Assembly: GCF_005768555.2 (NCBI RefSeq)
Contig: NZ_VCHX02000065.1
Coordinates: 26,422-90,421, forward strand
Length of the DNA: 64,000 nt
Direction: 5' to 3'
From: Streptomyces sporangiiformans
Lineage (GTDB): Bacteria > Actinomycetota > Actinomycetes > Streptomycetales > Streptomycetaceae
The notes below the pieces were generated by a model, which saw nothing but the letters and a program-made list of their open reading frames with translations, was not told where the DNA came from and ran no database searches. Shown here one piece after another: positions 9,019 to 17,599 of this stretch; within the stretch, counting starts at the first letter, position 1; each line of letters begins with the position of its first letter. The position numbers and the translations under genes are program-made.

Positions 9019-9050
9019 AGGGCCGGGTCCTGTCGAGGGACCCGGCCCTT
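9019..9050 (+). terminator. Rho-independent terminator after the P-loop protein gene
   Basis: AGGGCCGGGTCC pairs with GGACCCGGCCCT around a short loop, followed by TTTCG. It lies 18 bp after the stop codon and may also serve the convergent nucS transcript. Confidence 0.85.
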
Positions 9051-9120
9051 TCGTCGTCTCAGGGGTCAGACGGGCAGAGGGGGCGGAGGGGGGCAGAGGG
9101 GCCCGTCGCCCGTAAAGCGG

Positions 9121-9801
9121 TCAGAACAACCGCAGCTTGTCGTCCTCGATGCCGCGCAGGGCGTCGTAGTCGAGCACCGTGCAGCCGATGCCGCGGTCGG
9201 TGGCGAGTACGCGGGCCTGCGGCTTGATCTCCTGGGCCGCGAAGATGCCGCGTACCGGCGCGAGGTGCGGGTCGCGGTTCAACAGGTCCAGATACCGCGT
9301 CAGTTGCTCCACGCCGTCGATCTCGCCGCGCCGCTTGATCTCCACGGCGACGGTCTGTCCTTCGGCGTCCCGGCAGAGGATGTCCACGGGACCGATGGCC
9401 GTCATGTACTCGCGGCGGATCAGCGAGTAGCCCTCGCCGAGGGTCTCGATGCGGTCGGCGAGCAGCTCCTGGAGGTGTGCTTCCACGCCATCCTTGATCA
9501 GGCCGGGGTCCACGCCGAGCTCGTGCGAGGAGTCGTGGAGGATCTCCTCCATCGTGATGATGAGTTTCTCGCCTGCCTTGTTGCTGACGGTCCACACGGC
9601 TGCCGTGTCCCCGTCGTCTCCCGGCCCCTCCTTCACGGTGCAGGGCGGAGACATCCAGTTGAGGGGCTTGTAGGCCCGGTCGTCCGCATGGATCGAGACA
9701 CTGCCGTCCGCCTTCACCAGGACGAGGCGGGGCGCCGACGGGAGATGAGCGGTGAGCCGGCCGGCGTAGTCGACGGAGCAGCGGGCAATGACGAGACGCA
9801 T
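9121..9801 (-). CDS. nucS: Mismatch-specific endonuclease NucS/EndoMS
   Basis: NucS makes double-strand cuts at mismatches and is the core of non-canonical mismatch repair in actinobacteria that lack MutS/MutL. The 226-residue protein starts [20 protein letters not shown], matching the family. The RecB-like nuclease motif VDILCRD…VAVEIKRRG lies near residues 137–155 with the Asp and the Glu-x-Lys needed for metal binding. The C terminus ends DDKLRLF, the expected sliding-clamp-binding peptide. I rejected a longer start ~318 bp upstream because it lacks family homology. It is divergent from the SCO5389-type gene. Confidence 0.96.
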   Translation of the reverse strand: MRLVIARCSVDYAGRLTAHLPSAPRLVLVKADGSVSIHADDRAYKPLNWMSPPCTVKEGPGDDGDTAAVWTVSNKAGEKLIITMEEILHDSSHELGVDPGLIKDGVEAHLQELLADRIETLGEGYSLIRREYMTAIGPVDILCRDAEGQTVAVEIKRRGEIDGVEQLTRYLDLLNRDPHLAPVRGIFAAQEIKPQARVLATDRGIGCTVLDYDALRGIEDDKLRLF

Positions 9802-10155
9802 GGTCGGCAACGCTACTCGACGGGTGGCGGTCCGCGCGATTCGCCTACCGGCGACGCCCCATCGCCCCGTGGAGAAGCTCCGGTTCGCACCCATTACCTC
9901 TCCCTTTGCCACCTCTCTCCCCTGAACCCGAATCGTCGCGTCGTGCCCAATTGCCTGTGGCAAGTGCTGTTCGGAAGTGGCCGGTTGTGTGCACATTGGG
10001 CCCTGTCTGTGTTCCAGATGTCCTGGTGCGATCAAGAACAGTTGCCTACCGTATAAACGGGAGGTCGCGGTGCGTATACGCAGCGTGTTCGATGGTCGGC
10101 CTCCCTCCCTGTCAGTCAACCCCCTCTGGCGAGAGGGGGTGCGAGAGGAGAACCC
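9802..10155. other. Intergenic region between nucS and the SCO5389-type gene
   Basis: A 354-bp divergent promoter region with no credible gene. It holds the 12-bp palindrome TGCGTATACGCA at 10071–10082 and a GC hairpin at 10120–10139 directly before the ribosome site of the downstream gene. Two divergent promoters are expected; I could not fix their -35/-10 boxes. Confidence 0.6.
10120..10139 (+). promoter_or_regulatory. Leader hairpin upstream of the SCO5389-type gene
   Basis: CCCCCTCT and AGAGGGGG pair perfectly around GGCG, ending ~5 nt before the GAGAGGAG ribosome site. It could affect translation or mRNA stability; it lacks a following U-run, so a terminator role is less likely. Confidence 0.5.
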
Positions 10156-10548
10156 ATGTCGCTGGACGTCTCACCGGCCCTACTCGAAAAGGCCGAGCGA
10201 GGCGAGGTCGACGAAGCGGAATTCGTCGACTGCGTCCGGACCTCCCTGCCCTATGCATGGGAGATGATCAGCTCCCTGGTGGCCCAGCTGAAGGTGGACG
10301 GCGGCCCGTTCGCCGACAACCAGACACCGCCACCGGACGAGCAGGCACGTGGCCAGCTGCTGCGTGCGCTCGCGAGCGACGCGATACGCGGTGCGCTGCA
10401 GCGGCACTTCGGAGTGCGGCTGGCCTTCCAGAACTGCCACCGGGTGGCCGTGTTCCCGCTGGACGGGTCGGTGGACGACACCCTGACGCGCTTCACCTCG
10501 GTGCGCAGCCAACTGCTGAACCAGTCTCCGGAGTTCCGGGACTGCTGA
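10156..10548 (+). CDS. SCO5389-family conserved small protein
   Basis: A 130-residue cytoplasmic protein with no signal peptide or membrane span. It begins [20 protein letters not shown] after GAGGAG. The first half is acidic and helical; the second half ([19 protein letters not shown]) is more hydrophobic. I recall it as a Streptomyces-conserved family named after S. coelicolor SCO5389, without known biochemical function. It is divergent from nucS across a 354-bp promoter region and followed by a long hairpin. Confidence 0.8.
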   Translation: MSLDVSPALLEKAERGEVDEAEFVDCVRTSLPYAWEMISSLVAQLKVDGGPFADNQTPPPDEQARGQLLRALASDAIRGALQRHFGVRLAFQNCHRVAVFPLDGSVDDTLTRFTSVRSQLLNQSPEFRDC

Positions 10549-10555
10549 GCGCAGC

Positions 10556-10628
10556 GATGCCGTATGGCTTGCCGCCCCGCACGCGGGAGGTGCATCTGGT
10601 ACCGGGGCGGCAAGCTTCCCGTGGCATC
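10556..10628. terminator. Long hairpin between convergent genes
   Basis: Outer arms GATGCC/GGCATC and a perfect 13-bp inner stem GCTTGCCGCCCCG/CGGGGCGGCAAGC bracket a ~23-nt loop. It lies between the SCO5389-type gene (+) and the luciferase-like gene (-), so it probably terminates both. Confidence 0.6.
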
Positions 10629-10682
10629 GGCCTGTTCAGCCCCGCTGAGGGGCCGTTCCGTGGATCCGTTCTGCGGGGCCGT

Positions 10683-11711
10683 TCACCGCAGGCGGGGCAG
10701 TACCTCGGCGCCCAGGCGTCGTACGTTCTCCTCCGTGGCGGCCAGGTCGCCCGAGCCCTCCACGAGGAGAGCGAAGCGCGTGATGCCCGTGCGTTCCGAG
10801 GTGGCTGCCAGGCGGTCGGCGCACAGTTGGGGGGTGCCTACCGGGTGCAGGCCGCAGAGCAGTTCGGTGTAGGCCAGCGGGTCGCGCATCGCGCGGGCGC
10901 GGCCGTCCACCGTCACATGGGCTTCGAGTCCCTGCTTCAGCCAGCCCGGCATCGCCTTGAGGAGCGCTTCGGCCGCGTCGGTGCGACGGTCCGCGATCTG
11001 TGCGACACCGGCCGAGACATGGGCCGCGCCCGCGATCTCGTCGGACGAGCGCCCCGCGGCCCGCGCGCAGGCGCGCCACAGCGCGACCATCTCCGCCTTC
11101 TCCTCGTCCCCGACATGCATGCCGAGCAGCATCGACAGGCCGCGCTCGGCGGCCAGCCGGACGCTCGCCGGTGATGTGCAGGCGACGACGACCTCCGGCC
11201 CGTCCCCGCCCGTCAGGGCCTCCGACGGCCTGGGGACGACGGGGACTTCACGGAAGGCGAAGCGCTTGCCCTCGCCCGCGACGGAGGGTTCGCGCAGCCA
11301 GCGAACCAGCAGATCGAGTGATTCCGGGAACCCCTTCTCGTACGCCTCGAGGCCCGCCCCGAAGACCTCCAGGTCGACCCACGGCCCACCGCGTCCCACT
11401 CCCAGCGAGAACCGTCCACCGGACGTCACGTGCAGCAGCGCGGCCTGCTCGCCGAGCGCCACGGGGTGTGCGGTGGGCAGCACGCTGACCGCCGTGCCGA
11501 CCCGGATGCGACGGGTGCGGCCGAGCAGCAAAGCGGCGAGTGTGACCGCCGACGGGCACGTCCCGTACGGCACGAAGTGGTGCTCTGCCAGCCATATTGT
11601 GTCGAGCCCCGCCTCCTCGGCGACCTCCGCCGAACGCACCGCGCGGTGCAGCGCCTCCCCCTGGCCCTGCCCCGGGAACTGGGCTGCCAGTACAAAGCTT
11701 CCTACGCGCAT
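10683..11711 (-). CDS. LLM-class (luciferase-like) flavin-dependent oxidoreductase
   Basis: A 342-residue TIM-barrel monooxygenase/oxidoreductase using FMN or F420. It has the N-terminal strand MRVGSFVLAAQFPG, the family motif LDTIWLAEHHF, RIRVGTAVSVLPTAHPVALGEQ, and GGRFSLGVGRGGPWVDLEVFG. AGGAGG lies upstream of the ATG at 11711. It is monocistronic and convergent with the preceding gene. The substrate cannot be read from sequence. Confidence 0.92.
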   Translation of the reverse strand: MRVGSFVLAAQFPGQGQGEALHRAVRSAEVAEEAGLDTIWLAEHHFVPYGTCPSAVTLAALLLGRTRRIRVGTAVSVLPTAHPVALGEQAALLHVTSGGRFSLGVGRGGPWVDLEVFGAGLEAYEKGFPESLDLLVRWLREPSVAGEGKRFAFREVPVVPRPSEALTGGDGPEVVVACTSPASVRLAAERGLSMLLGMHVGDEEKAEMVALWRACARAAGRSSDEIAGAAHVSAGVAQIADRRTDAAEALLKAMPGWLKQGLEAHVTVDGRARAMRDPLAYTELLCGLHPVGTPQLCADRLAATSERTGITRFALLVEGSGDLAATEENVRRLGAEVLPRLR

Positions 11712-11929
11712 CGCACTCCTGCCTCCTTGGCGCCGACGCGACTCCCCCAACCCGCATAACCGTCTGACACGTGCCAAAGACACGGCTTGACGGGGAGATT
11801 GGCGGATTGTCTGCAAAGTGAGCCGGTCGTGCGGCGGCTCTGTGGGCTCGGTGAGGTACGTCTACCCACGGTTGCCCCGCGTAGGCTGGAGGCGGCCCGT
11901 GCTCCCTGTAAAAGCTCGTGAGGTGTCCT

Positions 11930-12262
11930 GTGTCCCCGCGCCGCAATCGTCCCAAGGGCGCCGACTCGTCCGGCCGGAGAGGGGGCGAGGACCGTACCGA
12001 CCGCTACGGCGGCTGGCAGTCCACGGAGAGCTGGCAGGGCGACGAGTGGAGCGTGCGCCATGTGGCGGGCGCGAGCGCCGAGGGCAAGACCTACCGCTGC
12101 CCGGGCTGCGACCAGATGATCCCCTCCGGCCTCCCGCACGTGGTGGCCTGGCCCGCGCACGCGGGCGTGGACGACCGCCGCCACTGGCACAAGGCGTGCT
12201 GGAACGCGAAGGACCGCCGCACCACCCGGGTGCAGCGGTCCCGCAACGGGCCGAGGTTCTGA
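11930..12262 (+). CDS. Small basic zinc-ribbon-like protein
   Basis: A 110-residue basic protein. The GTG at 11930 gives MSPRRNRPKGADSSGRRGG. The first ~45 residues are Arg/Gly-rich and probably disordered. The middle has YRCPGCDQMIPSGLPHVVAW and then RRHWHKACW, so two Cys, several His and a third Cys could bind one metal ion. The tail is again basic. This is consistent with nucleic-acid binding, but function is unknown. Confidence 0.75.
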   Translation: MSPRRNRPKGADSSGRRGGEDRTDRYGGWQSTESWQGDEWSVRHVAGASAEGKTYRCPGCDQMIPSGLPHVVAWPAHAGVDDRRHWHKACWNAKDRRTTRVQRSRNGPRF

Positions 12263-12281
12263 GGTCCTCGCACTACGTCCG

Positions 12282-13178
12282 CTACACGTCCCGCTTCTCC
12301 AGCAGGGCGTAAGCGGCGACGAACGCGACGGCCGTCACGCCCAGAATGATCCACAGCGGGTCCCAGCCGGACGGCCCGGACCGGCTGAGCGAGTTGTCGT
12401 AGAAGACGCTGAGCTGGTTCGGGATCGAGTACTCGAAGAGGGCGTCGCGCAGGTCGCTCAGCGACTCCGAGAACATGAACATCGCGATGACCAGCGGAGC
12501 GAGCACCGTTCCGATCATGATGGTGATGGCGCCCGCCGAGTGCCGGACGAGCGATCCGACGATGAGTGAGAGCAGTCCGAGCAGCGCGATGTAGAGCCCG
12601 ATCCCGACGGTGCCCTTCAGCCAGTCGTCGCCGGTGGGCTCGTCCGCGCCCGTGCCGTCCAGCATGGCCACCTGGGCGAAACCGACGAACGCGGCTGACA
12701 CCACCGTGATCACGAAAGCGACCACGAAGAACACGATCGCCTTCGCCGCCAGCACCCGTCCTCGGCTCGGGCACGCGGTCATCGTGGTCCGGATCATGCC
12801 CGTGCCGTACTCGGAGGCGGTGGTCAGCACGCCGAGCGTGATGATGCACATGCTGCCGAGGAGCAGCCCGAAGAAGCCAAGGGACAGCGGGTTCTCGCCG
12901 GACAGGTCCGGCGAGGAGGAGGAGACGGCCGCGCCGGCGGCGAGGCCGATGCCGACCACGAGCAGGACGAAGACGCCGAGCGTCCACATCGTGGAGCGCA
13001 CCGACCTGATCTTCGTCCACTCCGAGGAGAGGGCGTGTCCCAGGTGCGTGCGGACGATCGGGATCGGCGAGGTGTACGAAGGGGCGGGCGCCGCCTGCCA
13101 GTTGGGCGCGGCCTGCTGCGGCGGCATAGAGGGCTGGGGTGCGGCCTGCTGCGGCATCGGGGGCTGGGGCGTGCTCAT
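12282..13178 (-). CDS. ABC-2 type transporter permease with Pro/Gln-rich N terminus
   Basis: A 298-residue permease. The first ~45 residues are a cytoplasmic Pro/Gln/Ala segment (MSTPQPPMPQQAAPQPS…). It is followed by SSEWTKIRSVRSTMWTLGVF, the amphipathic entry helix of this family, and six membrane spans. The ATG overlaps the stop of the ATPase gene (ATGA, 13175–13178), showing translational coupling. It is paralogous to the permease at 14554. Confidence 0.9.
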   Translation of the reverse strand: MSTPQPPMPQQAAPQPSMPPQQAAPNWQAAPAPSYTSPIPIVRTHLGHALSSEWTKIRSVRSTMWTLGVFVLLVVGIGLAAGAAVSSSSPDLSGENPLSLGFFGLLLGSMCIITLGVLTTASEYGTGMIRTTMTACPSRGRVLAAKAIVFFVVAFVITVVSAAFVGFAQVAMLDGTGADEPTGDDWLKGTVGIGLYIALLGLLSLIVGSLVRHSAGAITIMIGTVLAPLVIAMFMFSESLSDLRDALFEYSIPNQLSVFYDNSLSRSGPSGWDPLWIILGVTAVAFVAAYALLEKRDV

Positions 13179-14395
13179 CGGGCGTCCTCGGGCTTGGTCA
13201 GGTCGGAGGCGGCGGGCTGCGCGGCAGCGGCGGAGGGCTGCGCGGCCTGGGCGTACGGGTTCGGCCCGCCGGTGCTGCCGGGTGCGGCAGGCGCGGCGGG
13301 AGCGGCAGGAGCCCCGTACGGGCCGGCGGGCTGCCCCTGAGGCATCGCGAACGGCTGCCCGCCCTGCTGGGGCGGCGGCGGGGCGTACCAGCCCGGCTGC
13401 CCCTGCCCGGCCACCGGCATCTGCGGCGGCGGCATGGCGCCCGGCGGCATCTCCTGCTGGAGGCCCGAGCGCTGGTCGATGGTCGAGCGGTAGTCGACGG
13501 CGCCCTGGGTCATCCGCATGTACGCCTCCTCCAGCGAGGCCTGGTGCGGTGACAGTTCCCACAGGCGTACGTCGGCGCCGTGCGCGAGGTCGCTGATGCG
13601 GGGCAGCGGCAGACCGGTGACGCGCAGCGCCCCGTCCTGCTCGGGCAGCACCTGGCCGCCCGCCTCGGTCAGCGCGGCGGACAGCTTCTCGCGCTGCTGC
13701 GGCTCGGTGTCGGGCGTCCGTACGCGCGCGAAGTCAGCGGAGTTGGCGGAGATGAAGTCCTTCACGCTCATGTCGGAGAGCAGTTGACCGCGCCCGATCA
13801 CGATCAGGTGGTCGGCGGTCAGCGCCATCTCGCTCATCAGGTGCGAGGACACGAAGACCGTACGGCCCTCGGCGGCAAGGGACTTCATGAGGTTACGCAC
13901 CCACAGGATGCCCTCGGGGTCGAGGCCGTTGACCGGCTCGTCGAAGAGCAGCACCTGCGGGTCGCCGAGCAGCGCGGCCGCGATGCCGAGGCGCTGGCCC
14001 ATGCCGAGCGAGAAGCCCTTGGAGCGCCTCTTCGCCACGTCCTGCAGACCCACGACACCGAGCACCTCGTCCACGCGGCGGGCCGGGATGCCCGACAGCT
14101 GAGCGAGGCACAGCAGGTGGTTGCGGGCGTGCCGGCCGCCGTGCACGGCCTTGGCGTCGAGCAGCGCGCCGACCTGCCGGGGCGCGTTCGGCAGCTTCCG
14201 GTACGGGAAGCCGCCGATGGTCACCTGCCCCGAGGTGGGGTTGTCCAGGCCGAGAATCATCCGCATCGTCGTCGACTTGCCCGACCCGTTGGGCCCGAGG
14301 AAGCCGGTGACGGCACCCGGCCGCACCTGGAAAGAAAGGTTGTACACGGCCGTCTTCGCGCCGTAGCGCTTGGTCAGGCCGACTGCCTCGATCAT
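13175..14395 (-). CDS. ABC transporter ATPase with Pro/Gln/Ala-rich C-terminal tail
   Basis: A 406-residue ATPase starting MIEAVGLTKRYG. It has Walker A GPNGSGKSTT, signature SLGMGQRLGIAAAL (the LGMGQ variant of this subfamily rather than LSGGQ), Walker B VLLFDEPVNGLD and H-loop SSHLMSEM. The nucleotide-binding and accessory domains end near residue 310. The remaining ~95 residues are a Pro/Gln/Gly/Ala-rich tail with a Tyr-rich stretch and no known fold. Coupled to the downstream permease. Close paralogue of the ATPase at 15328. Confidence 0.92.
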   Translation of the reverse strand: MIEAVGLTKRYGAKTAVYNLSFQVRPGAVTGFLGPNGSGKSTTMRMILGLDNPTSGQVTIGGFPYRKLPNAPRQVGALLDAKAVHGGRHARNHLLCLAQLSGIPARRVDEVLGVVGLQDVAKRRSKGFSLGMGQRLGIAAALLGDPQVLLFDEPVNGLDPEGILWVRNLMKSLAAEGRTVFVSSHLMSEMALTADHLIVIGRGQLLSDMSVKDFISANSADFARVRTPDTEPQQREKLSAALTEAGGQVLPEQDGALRVTGLPLPRISDLAHGADVRLWELSPHQASLEEAYMRMTQGAVDYRSTIDQRSGLQQEMPPGAMPPPQMPVAGQGQPGWYAPPPPQQGGQPFAMPQGQPAGPYGAPAAPAAPAAPGSTGGPNPYAQAAQPSAAAAQPAASDLTKPEDAR

Positions 14396-14553
14396 TCTCC
14401 GCACCCATCGAAAGGTTCAGGACTTCGGGCACACGCCCCCGTAAGGGTTAGGAGGATAACCGGGAGCTGACGGTTCCCTACAAGAGCGAGCAAAATCCCC
14501 CGGGTCGGACCGGCCCCATCTGCCCGTCCCGCCCCCCCCGGCCCTCTCGACCT

Positions 14554-15324
14554 CTACGCGTCCCGCTTCTTCAGCAGCGTGTACCCGCCCAGGAGCGCCA
14601 CCGCCACCCACAGCACCATGATCCCCAGGCCGCCCCAGGGCCCGTACGGGGTGTCGTTGTCGGCCGGAGCGACCACCTGCATGATCTTGCTGCCGGCCTG
14701 GTCCGGGAGGAACTGTCCGACCTTCTTGGTCGCCGAGACATTGCCCAGGATGGCGGAGATCAGGAAGAAGAACGGCATCAGGATGCCGAGCGAGAGCATC
14801 GGGCTGCGCAGCATCGCCGCGACCCCCATCGAGAAGACCGCGATGAGCGTCATGTAGAGGCCGCCACCGAGGACCGCGCGCAGTACCCCCGCGTCGCCGA
14901 GCGAGGCGCTGTGCTCGCCGAGCATGGCCTGACCGAGGAAGAAGGCGACGAAGCTGGTGGCGAGGCTGACGACGAAGGCGAGCGCGGTCGCCACCGCGAG
15001 CTTGCTGAACAGGAAGGTGCCGCGTTGCGGGACGGCCGCGAGCGAGGTGCGGATCATGCCGGTGCTGTACTCGTTCGAGACGACGAGCACGCCGAACACG
15101 ATCATCGCCAGCTGGCCCAGACTCATGCCCGCGAAACTGATGAACGTGGGGTCGAAGGACAGCCTTTCGCGCGGGCTCATGGTGGCCCACTCGTCCGCGG
15201 ACAGGAGCGAGATGAGCATGCCGAGCGCGACGGTGACCACCGCGGCGAGACTCAGTGTCCACACGGTGGACGCCACGGACCGGATCTTGGTCCACTCGGA
15301 CTGGACGACCTGGGTCGCGGCCAT
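14554..15324 (-). CDS. ABC-2 type transporter permease
   Basis: A 256-residue permease starting MAATQVVQSEWTKIRSVAST, with six membrane segments and the family C terminus GGYTLLKKRDA. It lies 3 bp downstream of its ATPase gene. It lacks the Pro/Gln-rich N terminus of its paralogue at 12282. Substrate unknown. Confidence 0.9.
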   Translation of the reverse strand: MAATQVVQSEWTKIRSVASTVWTLSLAAVVTVALGMLISLLSADEWATMSPRERLSFDPTFISFAGMSLGQLAMIVFGVLVVSNEYSTGMIRTSLAAVPQRGTFLFSKLAVATALAFVVSLATSFVAFFLGQAMLGEHSASLGDAGVLRAVLGGGLYMTLIAVFSMGVAAMLRSPMLSLGILMPFFFLISAILGNVSATKKVGQFLPDQAGSKIMQVVAPADNDTPYGPWGGLGIMVLWVAVALLGGYTLLKKRDA

Positions 15325-15327
15325 GGT

Positions 15328-16326
15328 TCAGCCCTTCTTCCAGTCGCTGCCCCAGCCCTGCCTCGACGCGGGCGTGACGGCGTCGGGCGTGACGGCGTCG
15401 GGCCGGCCGGCGCCGGGCGGGCCGGAGTGCGCGTGGTACTCCACCGACTCGGCCGTCAGCCGCATGAACGCCTCCTCCAGGGACGCCTGTTGAGGGCTCA
15501 GCTCATGCAGCGCGACCTGGTGCTGCGCGGCCAGCTCGCCGATGTGCTCCGGTTTGCCGCCGTCCACTTCGAGCGCGCCGTCGACGGCGCGGACAGCGAT
15601 GATCCCCGCCCCGGACAGCGCGTCGAGCAGCTGCTCCGGCTGCGGGGAGCGGATGCGCACGTACGAGCGTGAGTTCTGCCGGATGAAGTCGGCCATGGAC
15701 GTGTCGGCGAGCAGTCGGCCCTGGCCGATCACGACGAGGTGGTCGGCGGTCAGCGCCATCTCGCTCATGAGGTGGGAGGAGACGAAGACCGTACGGCCCT
15801 GGGCCGCCAGGGATTTCATCAGCGTCCGGATCCAGTGGATGCCTTCGGGGTCGAGGCCGTTGACGGGCTCGTCGAACATCAGGATCCGTGGGTCGCCGAG
15901 CAGCGCGCCCGCGATGCCGAGGCGCTGGCCCATGCCGAGCGAGAAGCCCTTCGCCTTCTTGCGGGCCACCGCCGTCAGGCCCACCGTGTCGAGGACCTCG
16001 TGCACCCGGCTCTTCGGGATGCCGTTGCTCTGCGCGAGGCACAGCAGGTGGTTGAAGGCGCTGCGGCCGCCGTGCATGCCTTTGGCGTCGAGCAGGGCCC
16101 CGATGTACTTCAGCGGGTCCCTGAGGCCGTCGTAGTGCTGCCCGTCGATCCGCACGTCCCCCGCGGTCGGCCGGTCGAGCCCGAGCATCATCCGCATCGT
16201 CGTGGACTTCCCCGCGCCGTTCGGCCCCAGAAACCCGGTGACCATGCCGGGCCGCACGGTGAAGGTCAGACGGTTCACCGCCAGCTTCTCGCCGTACCGC
16301 TTGGTCAGCCCTTCGAGCTCGATCAT
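15328..16326 (-). CDS. ABC transporter ATP-binding protein
   Basis: A 332-residue ATPase (MIELEGLTKRYG). It has Walker A GPNGAGKSTT, signature SLGMGQRLGIAGAL, Walker B ILMFDEPVNGLD and H-loop SSHLMSEM. It is the first gene of a two-gene operon with the permease at 14554 and a tandem-duplication paralogue of the ATPase at 13175. A strong terminator separates it from filP upstream. Confidence 0.93.
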   Translation of the reverse strand: MIELEGLTKRYGEKLAVNRLTFTVRPGMVTGFLGPNGAGKSTTMRMMLGLDRPTAGDVRIDGQHYDGLRDPLKYIGALLDAKGMHGGRSAFNHLLCLAQSNGIPKSRVHEVLDTVGLTAVARKKAKGFSLGMGQRLGIAGALLGDPRILMFDEPVNGLDPEGIHWIRTLMKSLAAQGRTVFVSSHLMSEMALTADHLVVIGQGRLLADTSMADFIRQNSRSYVRIRSPQPEQLLDALSGAGIIAVRAVDGALEVDGGKPEHIGELAAQHQVALHELSPQQASLEEAFMRLTAESVEYHAHSGPPGAGRPDAVTPDAVTPASRQGWGSDWKKG

Positions 16327-16349
16327 GCGCCCACGCTAAAACGGGACAA

Positions 16350-16379
16350 AGCCCCCTGCCACCGGAGTGGCAGGGGGCT
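16350..16379 (-). terminator. Terminator between filP and the ABC operon
   Basis: AGCCCCCTGCCAC pairs perfectly (13 bp) with GTGGCAGGGGGCT around a CGGA tetraloop. It sits downstream of filP and upstream of the ABC ATPase start, so it insulates the two units. Confidence 0.85.
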
Positions 16380-16477
16380 TCGAGCGCCCCAAAGGGGATC
16401 GGGGCTGTGACAGGTGCGGCCCCGCCGCGTGGGCGCGACCAGCTACAGCCGACCCGCAGGTCCCCTATGAACCGCGC

Positions 16478-17413
16478 TTACCGGGACTGCTGCGCCGGAA
16501 CGCCACGAGAGACCGGCTCGTCCTGCTCCGGAGTGCCCGCGGCAGCGACAGCCGCACCGGTCAGCGTCGCGAGCATCTCGCGGACGTTCGTCAGCTGAGC
16601 GTTGATCGAGTCGCGGCGGTTGGTGAGAGCCGCCAGCTCGCGCTCGGATTCCGAACGGATCCGGTCCGCCTTGGCGTTCGCGTCGGCCACGATGTCCTCG
16701 GCCTGGCGCTGGGCCGTCTCGACGGTCTGACGGGCACGGCGCTCGGCGTCCGTACGCAGCTTCTCCGCCTCCAGGCGCAGCTGCTCCGCGCGGTGCTCGA
16801 TCTCCGCGAGACGCTTCTCGGCCTTGGCCTGACGCGACGCCAGGTCGCGCTCGGACTGCTCGCGGCGCTTGGCGAGGTTCGTCTCGAAGTCGGCGGCGGC
16901 CTGCGCGGCCTTGGCCCGGGTCTCCTCGAAGAGGGCGTCCGCCTCCTCGCGCTTGGACTGCGCGTCCTTCTGCGCGTCGGAACGCAGCTGCCCAGCTTCG
17001 GTCTTGGCCTTCTCGACGATCCGGACGCCCTCGTCCTCTGCCTTGGCCTTGCGGTCGGCAGCGAACGATTCCGCGTCGTTACGCACCTGCTGGGCAGCGG
17101 ACTCGGCGAGCTCGCGGTGCTGCTCGGCCGCGCGACGGGCCTCCTCGCGCAGATCCTTCGCCTCCTCCTCGGCGAGACGGAGGATCTTCTCGACGCGCGC
17201 GCCGAGACCCGCGTACGACGGCTCCGCGTCGTTCACCTGGGCCTGGGCGTTCTGCGTCTCGAGGTGGAGCTCCTCGATGCGCTTTTCCAGAGCAGTGATA
17301 CGGGCCAGAGCGCTGTCACGGTCGGAGACGAGCTTCGAAATGCGTTCGTCCACCTGAGCGCGGTCGTATCCACGCCGCACAAGCTCGAAGCCGTAGGGGG
17401 AAGTGTCGCTCAT
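16478..17413 (-). CDS. filP: FilP, coiled-coil intermediate-filament-like cytoskeletal protein
   Basis: FilP forms filament networks behind the hyphal tip, binds DivIVA and gives stiffness to Streptomyces hyphae. The 311-residue protein starts MSDTSPYGFELVRRGYDRAQ after a promoter region. The N-terminal ~50 residues resemble the DivIVA-like RRGYDRAQVDERI segment. Residues ~60–280 are an almost unbroken coiled coil rich in Ala, Glu, Arg and Gln, and a short low-complexity tail follows. Size and position beside scy fit the known gene. Older databases call it a cellulose-binding protein. Same strand as scy, 186 bp downstream. Confidence 0.95.
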   Translation of the reverse strand: MSDTSPYGFELVRRGYDRAQVDERISKLVSDRDSALARITALEKRIEELHLETQNAQAQVNDAEPSYAGLGARVEKILRLAEEEAKDLREEARRAAEQHRELAESAAQQVRNDAESFAADRKAKAEDEGVRIVEKAKTEAGQLRSDAQKDAQSKREEADALFEETRAKAAQAAADFETNLAKRREQSERDLASRQAKAEKRLAEIEHRAEQLRLEAEKLRTDAERRARQTVETAQRQAEDIVADANAKADRIRSESERELAALTNRRDSINAQLTNVREMLATLTGAAVAAAGTPEQDEPVSRGVPAQQSR

Positions 17414-17576
17414 GGGGTTCCTGTCGAATGAGACCGGTGAGTGAGGTGATAGGTGGAATCCTAGGGGCCAAGGCGGCGTGTCATCGAGCAGAAGCCCGAT
17501 TGATATGGAGAATGACACCCTTTTTGGTGGCTAACATCCGGAGAGCTTGCCAGAGACGGCGCCGAAGCTCCCCAAC

Positions 17577-17595
17577 AAGCACAAAATCTGTGCTT
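17577..17595 (-). terminator. Short hairpin after scy
   Basis: AAGCACA and TGTGCTT pair around AAATC just past the scy stop codon, in an AT-rich spacer before filP. It may be a weak terminator or an mRNA-processing point between scy and filP. Confidence 0.5.
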
Positions 17596-17599
17596 CACG

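Noticed and set aside
9121..10119. 332-residue version of NucS
   Set aside because: The upstream extension lacks homology and reaches into the divergent promoter; the family start [14 protein letters not shown] fits 226 residues.
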